A stretch of 64,000 nt of DNA from an uncultured Ruminococcus sp. (GTDB taxonomy: Bacteria > Bacillota > Clostridia > Oscillospirales > Ruminococcaceae): the NCBI RefSeq assembly GCF_934476685.1, contig NZ_CAKSNX010000001.1:310001-374000 (forward strand), in the 5' to 3' direction. The position numbers and the translations under genes are program-made. Under the pieces are notes generated by a model. The model made no database searches, was not told the DNA's origin, and saw only the letters and a program-made list of their open reading frames with translations. Numbering within the stretch: the first letter of the stretch is position 1; each line of letters begins with the position of its first letter. Below, piece by piece: positions 16,664 through 24,571 of the stretch.

Positions 16664-18622
16664 TTTTGCAAATTCAGCGAATGCCTCTGCAATTCCGTCC
16701 TGCGTCATTCCATCATGGTTATACAAATCGTGATCCACGATCAAATGTCCGTGACTATCCAGAAGATTTTCACCAGTTTCAGGATTCTTTACATAGATCT
16801 TATCTCCGGAGTTATCCTTACTGGGCTTTTGCATTGTTGCAAAGAATATAGGGTAGTCATCCTTACGGGGGCAAAGTACGTCATCCCATTTCTGAACGAA
16901 CAGCACCGATGTTTTTGTTCCAGTATGGGGCTTGAATACATTTCCGTGCAAGCCTACTACAGCTAAAATACGGCAGCGCTCAGCAATAAAATCTCTAATA
17001 GCCTTATCACTTGCATTATTGAAACGTCCTTGCGGCAAAACAATCGCCATTCGGCCACCGGGTTTCAGAAAACTTAGGTTACGTTCGATAAACAAAATAT
17101 CTCTGCTAACCTTCTTATGCCATTTACCAGCAGTATTTTTACCCAGTTCATAACGAGATATGATCGTGTTTTCTTTTATATCTCCTGCAAAAGGAGGATT
17201 TGCCATTACAAGATCAAAGCTAAATCTGCTAAAATCACTTACACCTTTAGGCTGGAGTTTTTTCAACTTTTTGAAACCTTCATTATAAGTGTCAATCCAA
17301 TCTTCCTGCTTAGTAATCTCTACCCAACGCGAATAATCGAGCGTGTTAAGGTGAAGAACGTTTGTCTGCCCATCGCCCGCAATCAAATTCAGAGTTCTGG
17401 CTACTCGAACGGTTTTCTCATCAAAGTCGATAGCAAACACATTATCTCTTACAAAATTTGTCTCTTCGGGTATGCGTTCTGCTGCGGTAAAACCTTCTCC
17501 TTCTTCCAGTCCTTTTTCTCTTCTAATATCTTTCCACACTTTAAAAATACTGTGAACTGTAAATCCGGAACTGCCACAAGCTGTATCAATAATCTTATCC
17601 TTTGAAGTCGGATTCATCATCTTTACACACATATCAATAACATATCTAGGAGTAAAGTACTGTCCCTTTTCTCCCTTTTGTGCTTTGCTCATTAAATATT
17701 CAAAAGCATCATCAACAACATCAAGATTATTGTTAAAGAGCTTAATATCCTGCAACGTTGATACACACACAGCAAGATGCGAAGGCGAGAGCAAAATCTT
17801 GCTTTCATCAGTAAAAATACCTTCCCACTTTTTCTTTGCTTCATCAAACAGCGACTGGATTTTTTCTTTCAGTTCATAATCAGTGTTTCCGTTATTTCTG
17901 AACTGAAGATATGCTGTGCTATCGTTTGCACAGATAAGCTCGTCATACAGTTTTGTGAAGATAAGTTTAAAGATCTCCTCAAAAGAATCAACGCCGGCAC
18001 TAGCAAGCACTTCATCTTCCATTTCTTTAATCAAAGCACGCAGCGAACGTTTTTGCGTACTGATTTTATCAATACGCTTTAAATCCTCGTAAGTGTATTT
18101 CTCGTTAATTATATCGGATAGTTTTTGTGAAGCTTTGGGAATATCGCTGATTGCTTCAAAAAAGTTAGGATCTTTTCTGTTGTAGCATGAAATTTGCTCA
18201 CCATTCGTCCAAACACCAATAGGCGCACCTGTAGCGTTACAATATGATTTCAACTGTTCTTTGCCATCACTCAGTTTAGGTTTTTTCAGTTCTACAATAA
18301 TATAAGGCACCATAGGACGATCCTTATCCATAATCGTAATATCTGCTCTTTTAACTTCTCTTCCAAAATGGATATGGGTTTCAAACTGGATTCTATCCTT
18401 GGGGTAACCATACTTCGAAATCAGCATTTGAGTGTAAAGTTGCCTTACCGCTTCTTCCGGAGTAAGCTTAATGTCTTTTTCTCGAATAATACATTTAACA
18501 TAGGGCACTTCTATGTTTTTTACTGCTTTGGTGAATATTCTTGTTTCCAGTGCAGCTTTATCCTGATCAGAAAAAATGGTTCCTTCATAATCGGTATTCT
18601 TAAATAATTCATTCAGATTCAT
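16637..18622 (-). CDS. Fused nuclease-N6-adenine methyltransferase (type IIG/BcgI-like or HsdM-like)
   Basis: A 661-residue protein. Residues about 60-130 form an HsdR-N-like PD-(D/E)xK nuclease: Glu81, Asp94 and Glu111-Leu-Lys113 within IIVELKKPK. The rest is an HsdM-type methyltransferase with GQYFTPR (320-326), the SAM motif DTACGSSG (346-353) and the catalytic NPPF (475-478). No helicase or translocase domain exists here and no separate HsdR gene is in the element, so cleavage would rely on the fused nuclease, as in BcgI-type enzymes working with an S subunit. GGAGG precedes the ATG, and the gene overlaps the controller gene by 14 bp. Confidence 0.85.
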   Translation of the reverse strand: MNLNELFKNTDYEGTIFSDQDKAALETRIFTKAVKNIEVPYVKCIIREKDIKLTPEEAVRQLYTQMLISKYGYPKDRIQFETHIHFGREVKRADITIMDKDRPMVPYIIVELKKPKLSDGKEQLKSYCNATGAPIGVWTNGEQISCYNRKDPNFFEAISDIPKASQKLSDIINEKYTYEDLKRIDKISTQKRSLRALIKEMEDEVLASAGVDSFEEIFKLIFTKLYDELICANDSTAYLQFRNNGNTDYELKEKIQSLFDEAKKKWEGIFTDESKILLSPSHLAVCVSTLQDIKLFNNNLDVVDDAFEYLMSKAQKGEKGQYFTPRYVIDMCVKMMNPTSKDKIIDTACGSSGFTVHSIFKVWKDIRREKGLEEGEGFTAAERIPEETNFVRDNVFAIDFDEKTVRVARTLNLIAGDGQTNVLHLNTLDYSRWVEITKQEDWIDTYNEGFKKLKKLQPKGVSDFSRFSFDLVMANPPFAGDIKENTIISRYELGKNTAGKWHKKVSRDILFIERNLSFLKPGGRMAIVLPQGRFNNASDKAIRDFIAERCRILAVVGLHGNVFKPHTGTKTSVLFVQKWDDVLCPRKDDYPIFFATMQKPSKDNSGDKIYVKNPETGENLLDSHGHLIVDHDLYNHDGMTQDGIAEAFAEFAKREGLSFFQ

Positions 18623-18959
18623 TTTGATTTCCTCCTAAAAGTGAATCGTAATCAATATTTTTTCTTATTTTCTCAACTATCTGAGGATTATTCTTTAAGT
18701 AATATGCTATATCACCTGGGACTTCATTTCGTTCACATCCTGCTATCTGAAAGAATCGCTTTTTGTTTTCATCAGAAACATTTAATAATTTCAGCATTTT
18801 GCATTGCATTTCAAGTGGTGGTGGCTTTACTCGACTTTTAATAATATCATAGAAATAAGGTTTGGTAATTCTCAGTTTGCTATAAAACTCAGAATGAGTC
18901 ATTCCATTTTCCTTGATTAGTGTTTTTAGTAACTCTCCGAACTTAACATCTTCATCCAT
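18609..18959 (-). CDS. XRE-family controller protein of the RM cassette
   Basis: A 116-residue helix-turn-helix protein (MTHSEFYSKLRITKPYFYDIIKSRVKPP is the HTH unit). It is the first gene of the minus-strand cassette and overlaps the methyltransferase start by 14 bp. Directly upstream is a promoter with a perfect dyad, so it most likely acts as a C-protein-like autoregulator that times methylation and restriction on entry into a new host. SD AGGGGTGAT precedes the ATG. Confidence 0.75.
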   Translation of the reverse strand: MDEDVKFGELLKTLIKENGMTHSEFYSKLRITKPYFYDIIKSRVKPPPLEMQCKMLKLLNVSDENKKRFFQIAGCERNEVPGDIAYYLKNNPQIVEKIRKNIDYDSLLGGNQNESE

Positions 18960-18981
18960 ATCATCACCCCTCTTGATAATG

Positions 18982-19035
18982 ATAGTATGTTAGTTTACAT
19001 ACTATTATTATAATACTAATCTTCATTCTTGTCAA
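18982..19035 (-). promoter_or_regulatory. Promoter and operator of the RM cassette
   Basis: On the minus strand TTGACA (19035-19030) and TATAAT (19012-19007) are 17 bp apart. Immediately downstream lies a 9-bp perfect dyad, ATAGTATGT/ACATACTAT with a six-base centre (18982-19005), placed to bind a controller at the transcription start. Confidence 0.75.
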
Positions 19036-19044
19036 GTCATCATC

Positions 19045-19076
19045 AAAAAAGAGCTGTATACAAAATGATACAGCTC
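19045..19076 (-). terminator. Terminator after the TnpV-like gene
   Basis: On the minus strand GAGCTGTAT, an 8-base loop, ATACAGCTC and six Ts. It separates the mobilization genes from the RM cassette promoter. Confidence 0.85.
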
Positions 19077-19092
19077 AAATCTCTATTTCAGA

Positions 19093-19497
19093 TCACACAT
19101 ACACCAAATCCGCATACACCACCTCCCTCGCACACAACCTAAACATATTCTCCAAACCTTGAGCTTTGCAGAGATCACCAACAGCAAGTGACTGCTGATA
19201 TTCCTTATCGTCAGCTTTCCACTTTTCAACCTGTCTTTCCATAGCATTTTCCACTGCCTTATCAAGTTCAGTCAGATAACCCAGAATTTCGCCGTTATTT
19301 ACAAGTTTTCTCAGTCTGTCCTTGCGGTACTCCGCAGAATAATGCAGGTGATACTTGATATGCTCGGAACAGAATGCTGTTACTGTTGGCTCAGTATCAA
19401 CTGTATTGTGTGTAACGGTAAGTGCATTGGTATCCAACACCCAGACCGACTTGTTTTTGCCGATCACCTGAACTTTGTCTTTGCTTCTGATAATCAT
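19093..19497 (-). CDS. TnpV-like small mobile-element protein
   Basis: A 134-residue protein whose C-terminal half (YRKDRLRKLVNNGEILGYLTELDKAVENAMERQVEKW, ending AREVVYADLVYV) resembles TnpV proteins of Tn4451-type elements, which end in a similar helix and VYxELVY. The N-terminal part (MIIRSKDKVQVIGKNKS) differs. TnpV function is unknown even in the known transposons. The gene follows the relaxase with a 13-bp gap and has GAGGAG upstream of the ATG. Family assignment is moderate. Confidence 0.5.
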   Translation of the reverse strand: MIIRSKDKVQVIGKNKSVWVLDTNALTVTHNTVDTEPTVTAFCSEHIKYHLHYSAEYRKDRLRKLVNNGEILGYLTELDKAVENAMERQVEKWKADDKEYQQSLAVGDLCKAQGLENMFRLCAREVVYADLVYV

Positions 19498-19510
19498 AAA
19501 ATTTTTCTCC

Positions 19511-20710
19511 TCATTCCAAATTCTTGCTTTTTATTGTGCTGTTGTATCTGAACTGCTGATAGTCGGAACTCAATCCACAAGCAGAGATAAAAGCCTCCGC
19601 CTTTTTCAGTTTGCGTGAAAGCTCGTCCTCACGGCTGATACGCTTTGCTTCCTTGTTTAGCTTCTCACGAGTGAAAAGAGCCTTTTCCTTTTCAGCTTTC
19701 TTGTAAGCGGCAAGCTCCGAGGAAACAGCCGACAACTGCTCTTTCAGCTTGTCACGCTCCTGCACTGCCGTGTCATGCTCGGATCTGAGCTTCTTGTTGG
19801 TCTTGACCATTGCCACATACTTCTTTGCCGTGTCGCTGAGCTTGTCATAGTCCTCTTTTGTGAGAGTAACTTTCTTTCCAAACATCGACTCCTTGGCTTC
19901 AATGCTCTCGATCTCATCGAGCTTGACTTTCTTCTTTGCTGCCTTGTCAAGCTCCGCACGGGCTTCGTCACGCTCAGAAAGAGCCTGCTCCTTTTCTTCA
20001 TTCAGCCGCCTAATTTCGTCTTGATGATTGCCGTATTCCTCAACCGTATAGCTGTACCCTCTGGACTTCTTCGGCTCTGAGATTTCGATACCATGAGCAG
20101 CACATATCTGGTGCAGGACTTCCCATTCCGCTAATCGCCAGCGGTTGATCGCATTTGCACCTTTGCCGTACCCCATTTCTTCGAGAGCTTTCGCCATAGC
20201 ATTTCTTGTGTCAAGCCCTCTGTCGAAATGCCCGACGGGGATATAGTCGATGTGCAGATGAGGAGTTGCTTCATCAAGGTGCATCACAGCATTGAACACA
20301 TAGAAATTCGGATTTCTTTCTGAAAAGCCCTCCATGTACTCCCGTAAACAGGCAACAGCAATCTCCGAATCGGGAGTACCGACACCTGTATCATCTTTTG
20401 TCCCGACCTGGACTAAGTCTTCATAGAAACTCTTTTGCTTATTTGTCCCAGTGATAACGCTTGCACTCGGTTCACGGCTGAACAAATGCTGAAAGTAGTC
20501 GGGGATACGGCGGTCATTTCGTTTCTGACGGGCATTGTATCTTTCTACTGCATCGCTGAAAAGAATATCATAAGCATCACGCAAATTCTGATGTACAAAT
20601 GTAATGTTGTCCGCTGTTCGGGAACTGTCGATATTTTTGGCAGCAAATGCACGGTTGTTGTGGGACAAGCTGCCCTTGCCCTGACACATTGAGATCGTCT
20701 TTTGACACAT
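19511..20710 (-). CDS. MobV-type relaxase (Mob/Pre family)
   Basis: The relaxase nicks and covalently binds oriT to start mobilization. The N-terminal domain has the MobV metal/catalytic motif HLDEATPHLHIDYIPV around residues 140-155, and the C-terminal third is a long lysine/glutamate-rich coiled coil (NEEKEQALSERDEARAELDK). I start it at ATG 20710 (MCQKTISMCQ), preceded by AAGGAAGGTAGGTG. The frame is open further upstream to 20857, but that stretch is arginine-rich, has no SD and lies in the oriT-like region. The length is 399 residues. Confidence 0.88.
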   Translation of the reverse strand: MCQKTISMCQGKGSLSHNNRAFAAKNIDSSRTADNITFVHQNLRDAYDILFSDAVERYNARQKRNDRRIPDYFQHLFSREPSASVITGTNKQKSFYEDLVQVGTKDDTGVGTPDSEIAVACLREYMEGFSERNPNFYVFNAVMHLDEATPHLHIDYIPVGHFDRGLDTRNAMAKALEEMGYGKGANAINRWRLAEWEVLHQICAAHGIEISEPKKSRGYSYTVEEYGNHQDEIRRLNEEKEQALSERDEARAELDKAAKKKVKLDEIESIEAKESMFGKKVTLTKEDYDKLSDTAKKYVAMVKTNKKLRSEHDTAVQERDKLKEQLSAVSSELAAYKKAEKEKALFTREKLNKEAKRISREDELSRKLKKAEAFISACGLSSDYQQFRYNSTIKSKNLE

Positions 20711-21024
20711 AGAAACACCTACCTTCCTTTTTGAATTGACTCTCTGACGAGAGAATGCCCTATGGGCAAAACGGTTTGCAGCGATACGGAGATCGGCAAA
20801 CCAAACGGCTCGGAGAGCCGGGTTACCTGCGGAATGCCGCCGGTAACCCCATAGCACTTTCGACAGCCTAACGGACTATCAAAAATGCTATCGGGGCTCT
20901 GCGAGGCTTGAACGGCGGATAAACCGCCAACGCCGTGACGATGTGTGACGATGGTGACGATGATTACACCGCTCACAAAACATCGTCACGACCGTCACGG
21001 ACTGACACGCCAACCACTTGAAAT
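20711..21024. other. Noncoding repeat-rich region, candidate oriT/replication origin
   Basis: This 314-bp stretch between the RepA-like gene and the relaxase has no convincing gene. It holds an inverted repeat GGTTTGC/GCAAACC (20773-20802) and a long hairpin with GGTTACC/GGTAACC and inner GCGG/CCGC (20821-20848). Three abutting direct copies of GTGACGATG (20935-20962) and one inverted copy CATCGTCAC (20981-20989) are also present. Position before a relaxase gene suggests oriT, while the iteron-like repeats next to a RepA-like gene suggest a replication origin. Confidence 0.6.
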
Positions 21025-22149
21025 TTACTCTTTTGATAACAAAGAAAAGAAAATCATGCGTCCGCTGTGGTTACGCTTATTCGTGTATCGAATGCTATAA
21101 TCATTCATCAACCTGCCTGCATTGACATTGAGTTTCAACGAAACCACATTCGGCTTCATATCAAGTCCAAGCTTTTCTATCAGTTCAGTCGCTGTACCCT
21201 GCCAAGTCGGATTTTCTTCTGTTACAAGATTGGCGATACATTCCAGCAACGGTTCGGGAGGTTCTTTCCAAAGCTCTGTTTCTGCTTTTTCAAAATTCCA
21301 GCAGAGTTTTTCTTCATCACGAATGAGATGGATTTTCTGATCTTGCTGATCACGGCCTGAAATTTCAAGTGTTGCCTTATTGGAAGTCCTGGTTTCCTTG
21401 TAAAGCATAAATGCTCCGTCTGCACAGCCAAGTAACCCATTTGTTCCTGAGATCATGTCGAAGTTATCAGATGACTTTTGCTTTCTCGTATGATGAACTA
21501 ACAGCAGACATATTCCCCAACTGTCAGAGAACTGTTTCAGCTGATTGATGATCTCGTAATCTTTGGCATAGCTGTAAGAATCACTGTCCACCTCACGGAT
21601 TTTTTGAAGTGTATCAATAATCACAAGCGTTGTGTCAGGGTGTTCTCGGATAAAACCGCTCAGCTGATCGGTCAGACCATTTCCAAGCGGTTTGGACGAT
21701 ACGGAAAAGTACAAGTTTTCCGTACTGTCCGTTCCGAACATTCGGTACATTCGTTCCTGCAATCGTCTGTAATCATCTTCCAGTGCAAGGTAGAGAACCG
21801 TACCCTTTTTCACAGGATAGTCCCAAAGCGGAGTACCTGTGCTGACATGATAGGCAAGCTGTGCCATAAAGAAGCTTTTGCCGATCTTAGGTGAACCGAC
21901 AAACAGATAAGTACCTTGATAGAGCAAGCCCTCAATAACAGGTGGTTTCTTGCTGTAAATATCCTGATACAGTTCCTGCATCGTGACTGTTTTCATGTAT
22001 GACGGATCAATTTTCTTGAAAAATTCGTCAAAGGGGTTGAAATTTACATCACGATTTGATATACTATTAGTAGTTTGTTTTATGGATGACTGCTCCGTAT
22101 CTACGCCAATAGATACGTTCGGAGCGGTCATTTCTTTTTCTTCTGACAT
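21025..22149 (-). CDS. RepA-like RecA-fold ATPase of the mobile element
   Basis: A 374-residue protein with Walker A GSPKIGKS near residue 90, a Walker B-like TLVIIDTLQKI and a downstream LLLVHHTRKQ sensor. This is the AAA_25/RepA helicase-type arrangement found in plasmids, phages and integrative elements. It is expected to unwind DNA during element replication after excision. The C-terminal about 90 residues look like a winged-helix DNA-binding part. It overlaps the MobC-like gene by one base and faces the iteron-like repeats at 20935. Confidence 0.8.
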   Translation of the reverse strand: MSEEKEMTAPNVSIGVDTEQSSIKQTTNSISNRDVNFNPFDEFFKKIDPSYMKTVTMQELYQDIYSKKPPVIEGLLYQGTYLFVGSPKIGKSFFMAQLAYHVSTGTPLWDYPVKKGTVLYLALEDDYRRLQERMYRMFGTDSTENLYFSVSSKPLGNGLTDQLSGFIREHPDTTLVIIDTLQKIREVDSDSYSYAKDYEIINQLKQFSDSWGICLLLVHHTRKQKSSDNFDMISGTNGLLGCADGAFMLYKETRTSNKATLEISGRDQQDQKIHLIRDEEKLCWNFEKAETELWKEPPEPLLECIANLVTEENPTWQGTATELIEKLGLDMKPNVVSLKLNVNAGRLMNDYSIRYTNKRNHSGRMIFFSLLSKE

Positions 22150-22469
22150 CAGGATTCTCCTTTCATTCCATTTAATGTGGTGTTGATGAGTCGTATCGTT
22201 TCAAGAAGTTCATCACTTACAGAACTATTTTCTATTCTCTGCAATTCTGAAAGCACTTCCGCAAGCTGATTTTTCAGAGCTTTGTATACTCTCGAATTGC
22301 CCTGCACTACCACATCACGGCAGAGAAGCCTTTTTACGATGTAGTCCTGCTTGGTCAGTCCCGAAAGTGCCACTGCTGAATTTATCAGCTTTTCTTCTTC
22401 GGGAGATACCCGAAATCCGATGGTTCTGGAACGAAATCTGCCTTTGCTGTCAAGGTTTTTCGCTGACAT
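22149..22469 (-). CDS. MobC-like ribbon-helix-helix relaxosome protein
   Basis: A 106-residue protein with RTIGFRVSPEEEKLINSAVALSGLT near the N-terminus, typical of RHH mobilization accessory proteins that bind near oriT and help the relaxase, followed by a helical tail. It overlaps the integrase gene by 20 bp and the RepA-like gene by one base. The family call rests on this N-terminal pattern and on context. Confidence 0.65.
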   Translation of the reverse strand: MSAKNLDSKGRFRSRTIGFRVSPEEEKLINSAVALSGLTKQDYIVKRLLCRDVVVQGNSRVYKALKNQLAEVLSELQRIENSSVSDELLETIRLINTTLNGMKGES

Positions 22470-23547
22470 TTGCGTTATCTCCTTTCTTCAACTCACTGAG
22501 TTTATTCGCCATTTCCGCCTGTTTCGACGGAAACAGATGTGCATAGCGGTATGTGATCTCAATGCTCTCATGTCCCACACGATCTGCAATAGCAACAGCC
22601 GAAAACCCAAGTTCGATTAGAAGCGAAACATGGCTGTGACGCAGATCATGGATACGGATACGCTTCAAACCCGTTTCTTTTACCCCTCTGTCCATCTCGT
22701 GATGCAAATAGCTCTTGGATATTGTGAAAATACGCTCATCTGATTTCTGATCGTAAAGCATACGGAGATAGTCCTGCATCTCCTCACAAAGAAAATCAGG
22801 CATTTCAATGGTACGGTTGCTTTTCTTGGTTTTCGGCTCTGTAATAACGTCCTGCCCCTTGATACGCTGATAGGACTTGTTAATGCGGAGCTTTCGATTC
22901 TGGAAATCAAAGTTCTCTGGTGTGAGAGCCAACAGTTCGCCAAGACGGATACCGCACCAATACAGCATTTCAAAGGCATAAAACGAAACTGGTTTGTCCA
23001 TCATGACCTCAGAAAACTGCATATATTCGTCCTTTGTCCAGAAGTTCATCTCTTTGGCATTCTTTACGCCAATACTTCCAGCTTTGGCAGCTGGGTTTAC
23101 GCCAAGATCATAGTAGCGAACCGCATGGTTAAAGATGCAGGAAAGCTGATTGTGCAGATTCTTCAAATACGTTTCCGAATAGGGCTTTCCATTTTTGTCA
23201 CGGTGACGAAGCAGTTCATTCTGCCACGAAAGCACATCTCTTGCCTGAATATCCTTCATCGGTTTATCCCCGAAATAAGGGAGGATTTTCGACTGAATGA
23301 CGTGTGCCTTATGTTCCCATGTATTCTGTTTCAAGCGAGATCTCATATCCTGTTCATACAGCTTGTAGAAGTCCTTAAACAGCATATCAAGGTCACTGTT
23401 TGCCTGAAGCAGAAATCTTCGCTCCCAGTTCTGTGCCTCACGTTTGGTAACAAAGCCACGCTTGCACTTTTGTTTTCGCTCCCCCTGCCAGTCCTCATAA
23501 CGAACCATAGCATACCAAGTGCCGTTTTTATCCTTATATACGGGCAT
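22450..23547 (-). CDS. int: Tyrosine integrase of the guaA-linked element
   Basis: A 365-residue tyrosine recombinase with an AP2-like N-terminal arm-binding domain (KDKNGTWYAMVRYEDWQG), a SAM-like core-binding domain (about 55-150) and the catalytic domain. Catalytic residues are visible: Arg201 (CGIRLGELLAL), Lys near 239, His300 and Arg303 (HDLRHSH), His326 (VGHES) and Tyr335 (TYRYAHLF). It should catalyse insertion at the guaA 3' end and, with the excisionase, excision. Its start overlaps the excisionase stop by one base. Confidence 0.95.
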   Translation of the reverse strand: MPVYKDKNGTWYAMVRYEDWQGERKQKCKRGFVTKREAQNWERRFLLQANSDLDMLFKDFYKLYEQDMRSRLKQNTWEHKAHVIQSKILPYFGDKPMKDIQARDVLSWQNELLRHRDKNGKPYSETYLKNLHNQLSCIFNHAVRYYDLGVNPAAKAGSIGVKNAKEMNFWTKDEYMQFSEVMMDKPVSFYAFEMLYWCGIRLGELLALTPENFDFQNRKLRINKSYQRIKGQDVITEPKTKKSNRTIEMPDFLCEEMQDYLRMLYDQKSDERIFTISKSYLHHEMDRGVKETGLKRIRIHDLRHSHVSLLIELGFSAVAIADRVGHESIEITYRYAHLFPSKQAEMANKLSELKKGDNANVSEKP

Positions 23548-23756
23548 TATTCCTCACCAGCTTTCTTTTTAGGAGGGTTCACCGAGTACACTCGCTCGTT
23601 AAAGTACTCACGGTTCACTCTGCCTGTTACTGTGATAAACCCTTTGTCGGAAAGTTCCTGATTGAGTTTACGAATGATTTTGTACGCATAGGCAACAGAG
23701 ATCTCCATAACCTCAGCAACTTCCTCTGCACGAATAAATTTTTCTGACATATACAT
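23547..23756 (-). CDS. xis: Excisionase-like winged HTH protein
   Basis: A 69-residue basic protein with an HTH (AEEVAEVMEISVAYAYKIIRKLNQEL) and a wing-like GFITVTGRVNREYF, matching small excisionases that bend att DNA and control integrase direction. The start ATG 23756 (MYMSEKF) is preceded by AAAGGA at the right distance; the 15-codon upstream extension of the frame has no SD. It is the first gene of the int operon, read from the promoter at 23816-23844. Confidence 0.75.
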   Translation of the reverse strand: MYMSEKFIRAEEVAEVMEISVAYAYKIIRKLNQELSDKGFITVTGRVNREYFNERVYSVNPPKKKAGEE

Positions 23757-23815
23757 TTGTTCCTTTCTGTGTTCTGTATTCGCAAAATCTGTTCTAAACA
23801 TTTTTGCTTAATTCC

Positions 23816-23844
23816 ATTATACTAAACAAATTTGCTTTTGTCAA
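23816..23844 (-). promoter_or_regulatory. Promoter of the xis-int-mob operon with operator
   Basis: On the minus strand TTGACA (23844-23839) and TATAAT (23821-23816) have a 17-bp spacer. A 12-bp element reading TTTGTTTAGTAT on this strand (23830-23819) overlaps the -10 box and is repeated at 23872-23883 on the other strand. Confidence 0.8.
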
Positions 23845-23871
23845 GACACTTTTGCGTATTTTCTAAATTTT

Positions 23872-23915
23872 TTTGTTTAGTATCTCTTGACTGACTTAAA
23901 CATATATGTTATAAT
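23872..23915 (+). promoter_or_regulatory. Promoter of the repressor gene with operator
   Basis: TTGACT (23887-23892) and TATAAT (23910-23915) are 17 bp apart. TTTGTTTAGTAT (23872-23883), an inverted copy of the element in the divergent int promoter, lies just upstream of the -35 box, so one repressor could control both. Confidence 0.75.
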
Positions 23916-23955
23916 GATTCTACTAACAGAACGATATTATAAGGAGTAAACCACC

Positions 23956-24447
23956 ATGAGTATAATGGGAGACAAAATACACCGTATCCGTGATTTCCGT
24001 GGAATGACACAGAAGCAGCTCGGTATGGCTGTCGGCTTTGACGAGAAATCTGCCGATGTCCGTATCGCACAGTACGAATCAGGCACTCGTACACCAAAAC
24101 AAGCACTTGTGGAACGGCTTGCCGAGGTGCTTGATATAAACCCTCGTTTCCTTGCTGATGATGAAATTCTCGGAGCGGAGGGCGTTATGATGATGCTCTT
24201 TGAACTGGACGAACATTACCCGATCAGCGTTGAGGACTGTACAGATGAGGACGGAAACAAACGTAAGGGCATTATTTTCGGCTCTATTCTTCTGAACGAC
24301 TTCTTTGCGGAGTGGCAGAGACGAAAAAAAGACCTTGCTGACGGTAAGATCAGCAAGGCCGAATATACAGAATGGAAGCTTAACTGGCCGAAAACGACCG
24401 ATGACTGCGGTAAACATGAACCCTCGAAAGAGTGGCGTGACCTGTAA
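23956..24447 (+). CDS. XRE-family repressor of the mobile element
   Basis: A 163-residue Cro/CI-type regulator with an N-terminal HTH (MTQKQLGMAVGFDEKSADVRIAQYESGTRTP) and a C-terminal helical domain of unknown ligand. It is transcribed divergently from xis-int and probably silences excision while the element is integrated. AAGGAG lies upstream of the ATG. It is the only gene in the element on the + strand and ends about 110 bp before the right junction. Confidence 0.85.
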   Translation: MSIMGDKIHRIRDFRGMTQKQLGMAVGFDEKSADVRIAQYESGTRTPKQALVERLAEVLDINPRFLADDEILGAEGVMMMLFELDEHYPISVEDCTDEDGNKRKGIIFGSILLNDFFAEWQRRKKDLADGKISKAEYTEWKLNWPKTTDDCGKHEPSKEWRDL

Positions 24448-24484
24448 ACCGCCTGAAATGCAGAACATTTCAGTTTTACTTCCT

Positions 24485-24501
24485 GTTATCAAATTGTTAT
24501 C
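24485..24501 (+). repeat. Arm-type-like direct repeat, right copy
   Basis: GTTATCAAATTGTTATC, one mismatch from the copy at 13954-13970 and in the same orientation, lies 57 bp inside the right att core. Confidence 0.6.
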
Positions 24502-24557
24502 ACTGAGATTTTAAGGCTTTAAAAACGACGTAAATTCGTCATTTTTGAAGTCTTGTT

Positions 24558-24571
24558 TTTTATTCCCATTC
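24558..24571. other. Right attachment site within the guaA stop region
   Basis: TTTTATTCCCATTC spans the last codons and the stop of guaA (Glu-Trp-Glu-stop on the minus strand). It matches 13838-13851 with a single mismatch, so integration leaves guaA intact. Confidence 0.75.

Larger units (their letters stand above)
13838..24571. mobile_element. Integrative mobilizable element inserted at the guaA 3' end
   Basis: The element is bounded by near-identical 14-bp sequences, TTTTATTCCCACTC at 13838 and TTTTATTCCCATTC at 24558; the right copy covers the last codons of guaA. It carries a tyrosine integrase and small excisionase next to the guaA end, a divergent XRE repressor, a MobC-like protein, a RepA-like ATPase, a MobV-type relaxase with an upstream repeat-rich region, a TnpV-like protein, and a restriction-modification/HEPN cassette. 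No type IV secretion genes are present, so transfer would depend on a helper. Base composition of the cassette is more AT-rich than the flanks. Confidence 0.85.

Noticed and set aside
14071..18959. Classical type I restriction system with HsdR
   Set aside because: No helicase/translocase gene exists in the element; the only nuclease domain is the N-terminal fusion on the methyltransferase.
20711..20857. N-terminal extension of the relaxase frame
   Set aside because: The extension is Arg/Ala-rich, has no SD and overlaps the inverted repeats; ATG 20710 has a good SD and begins the conserved domain.
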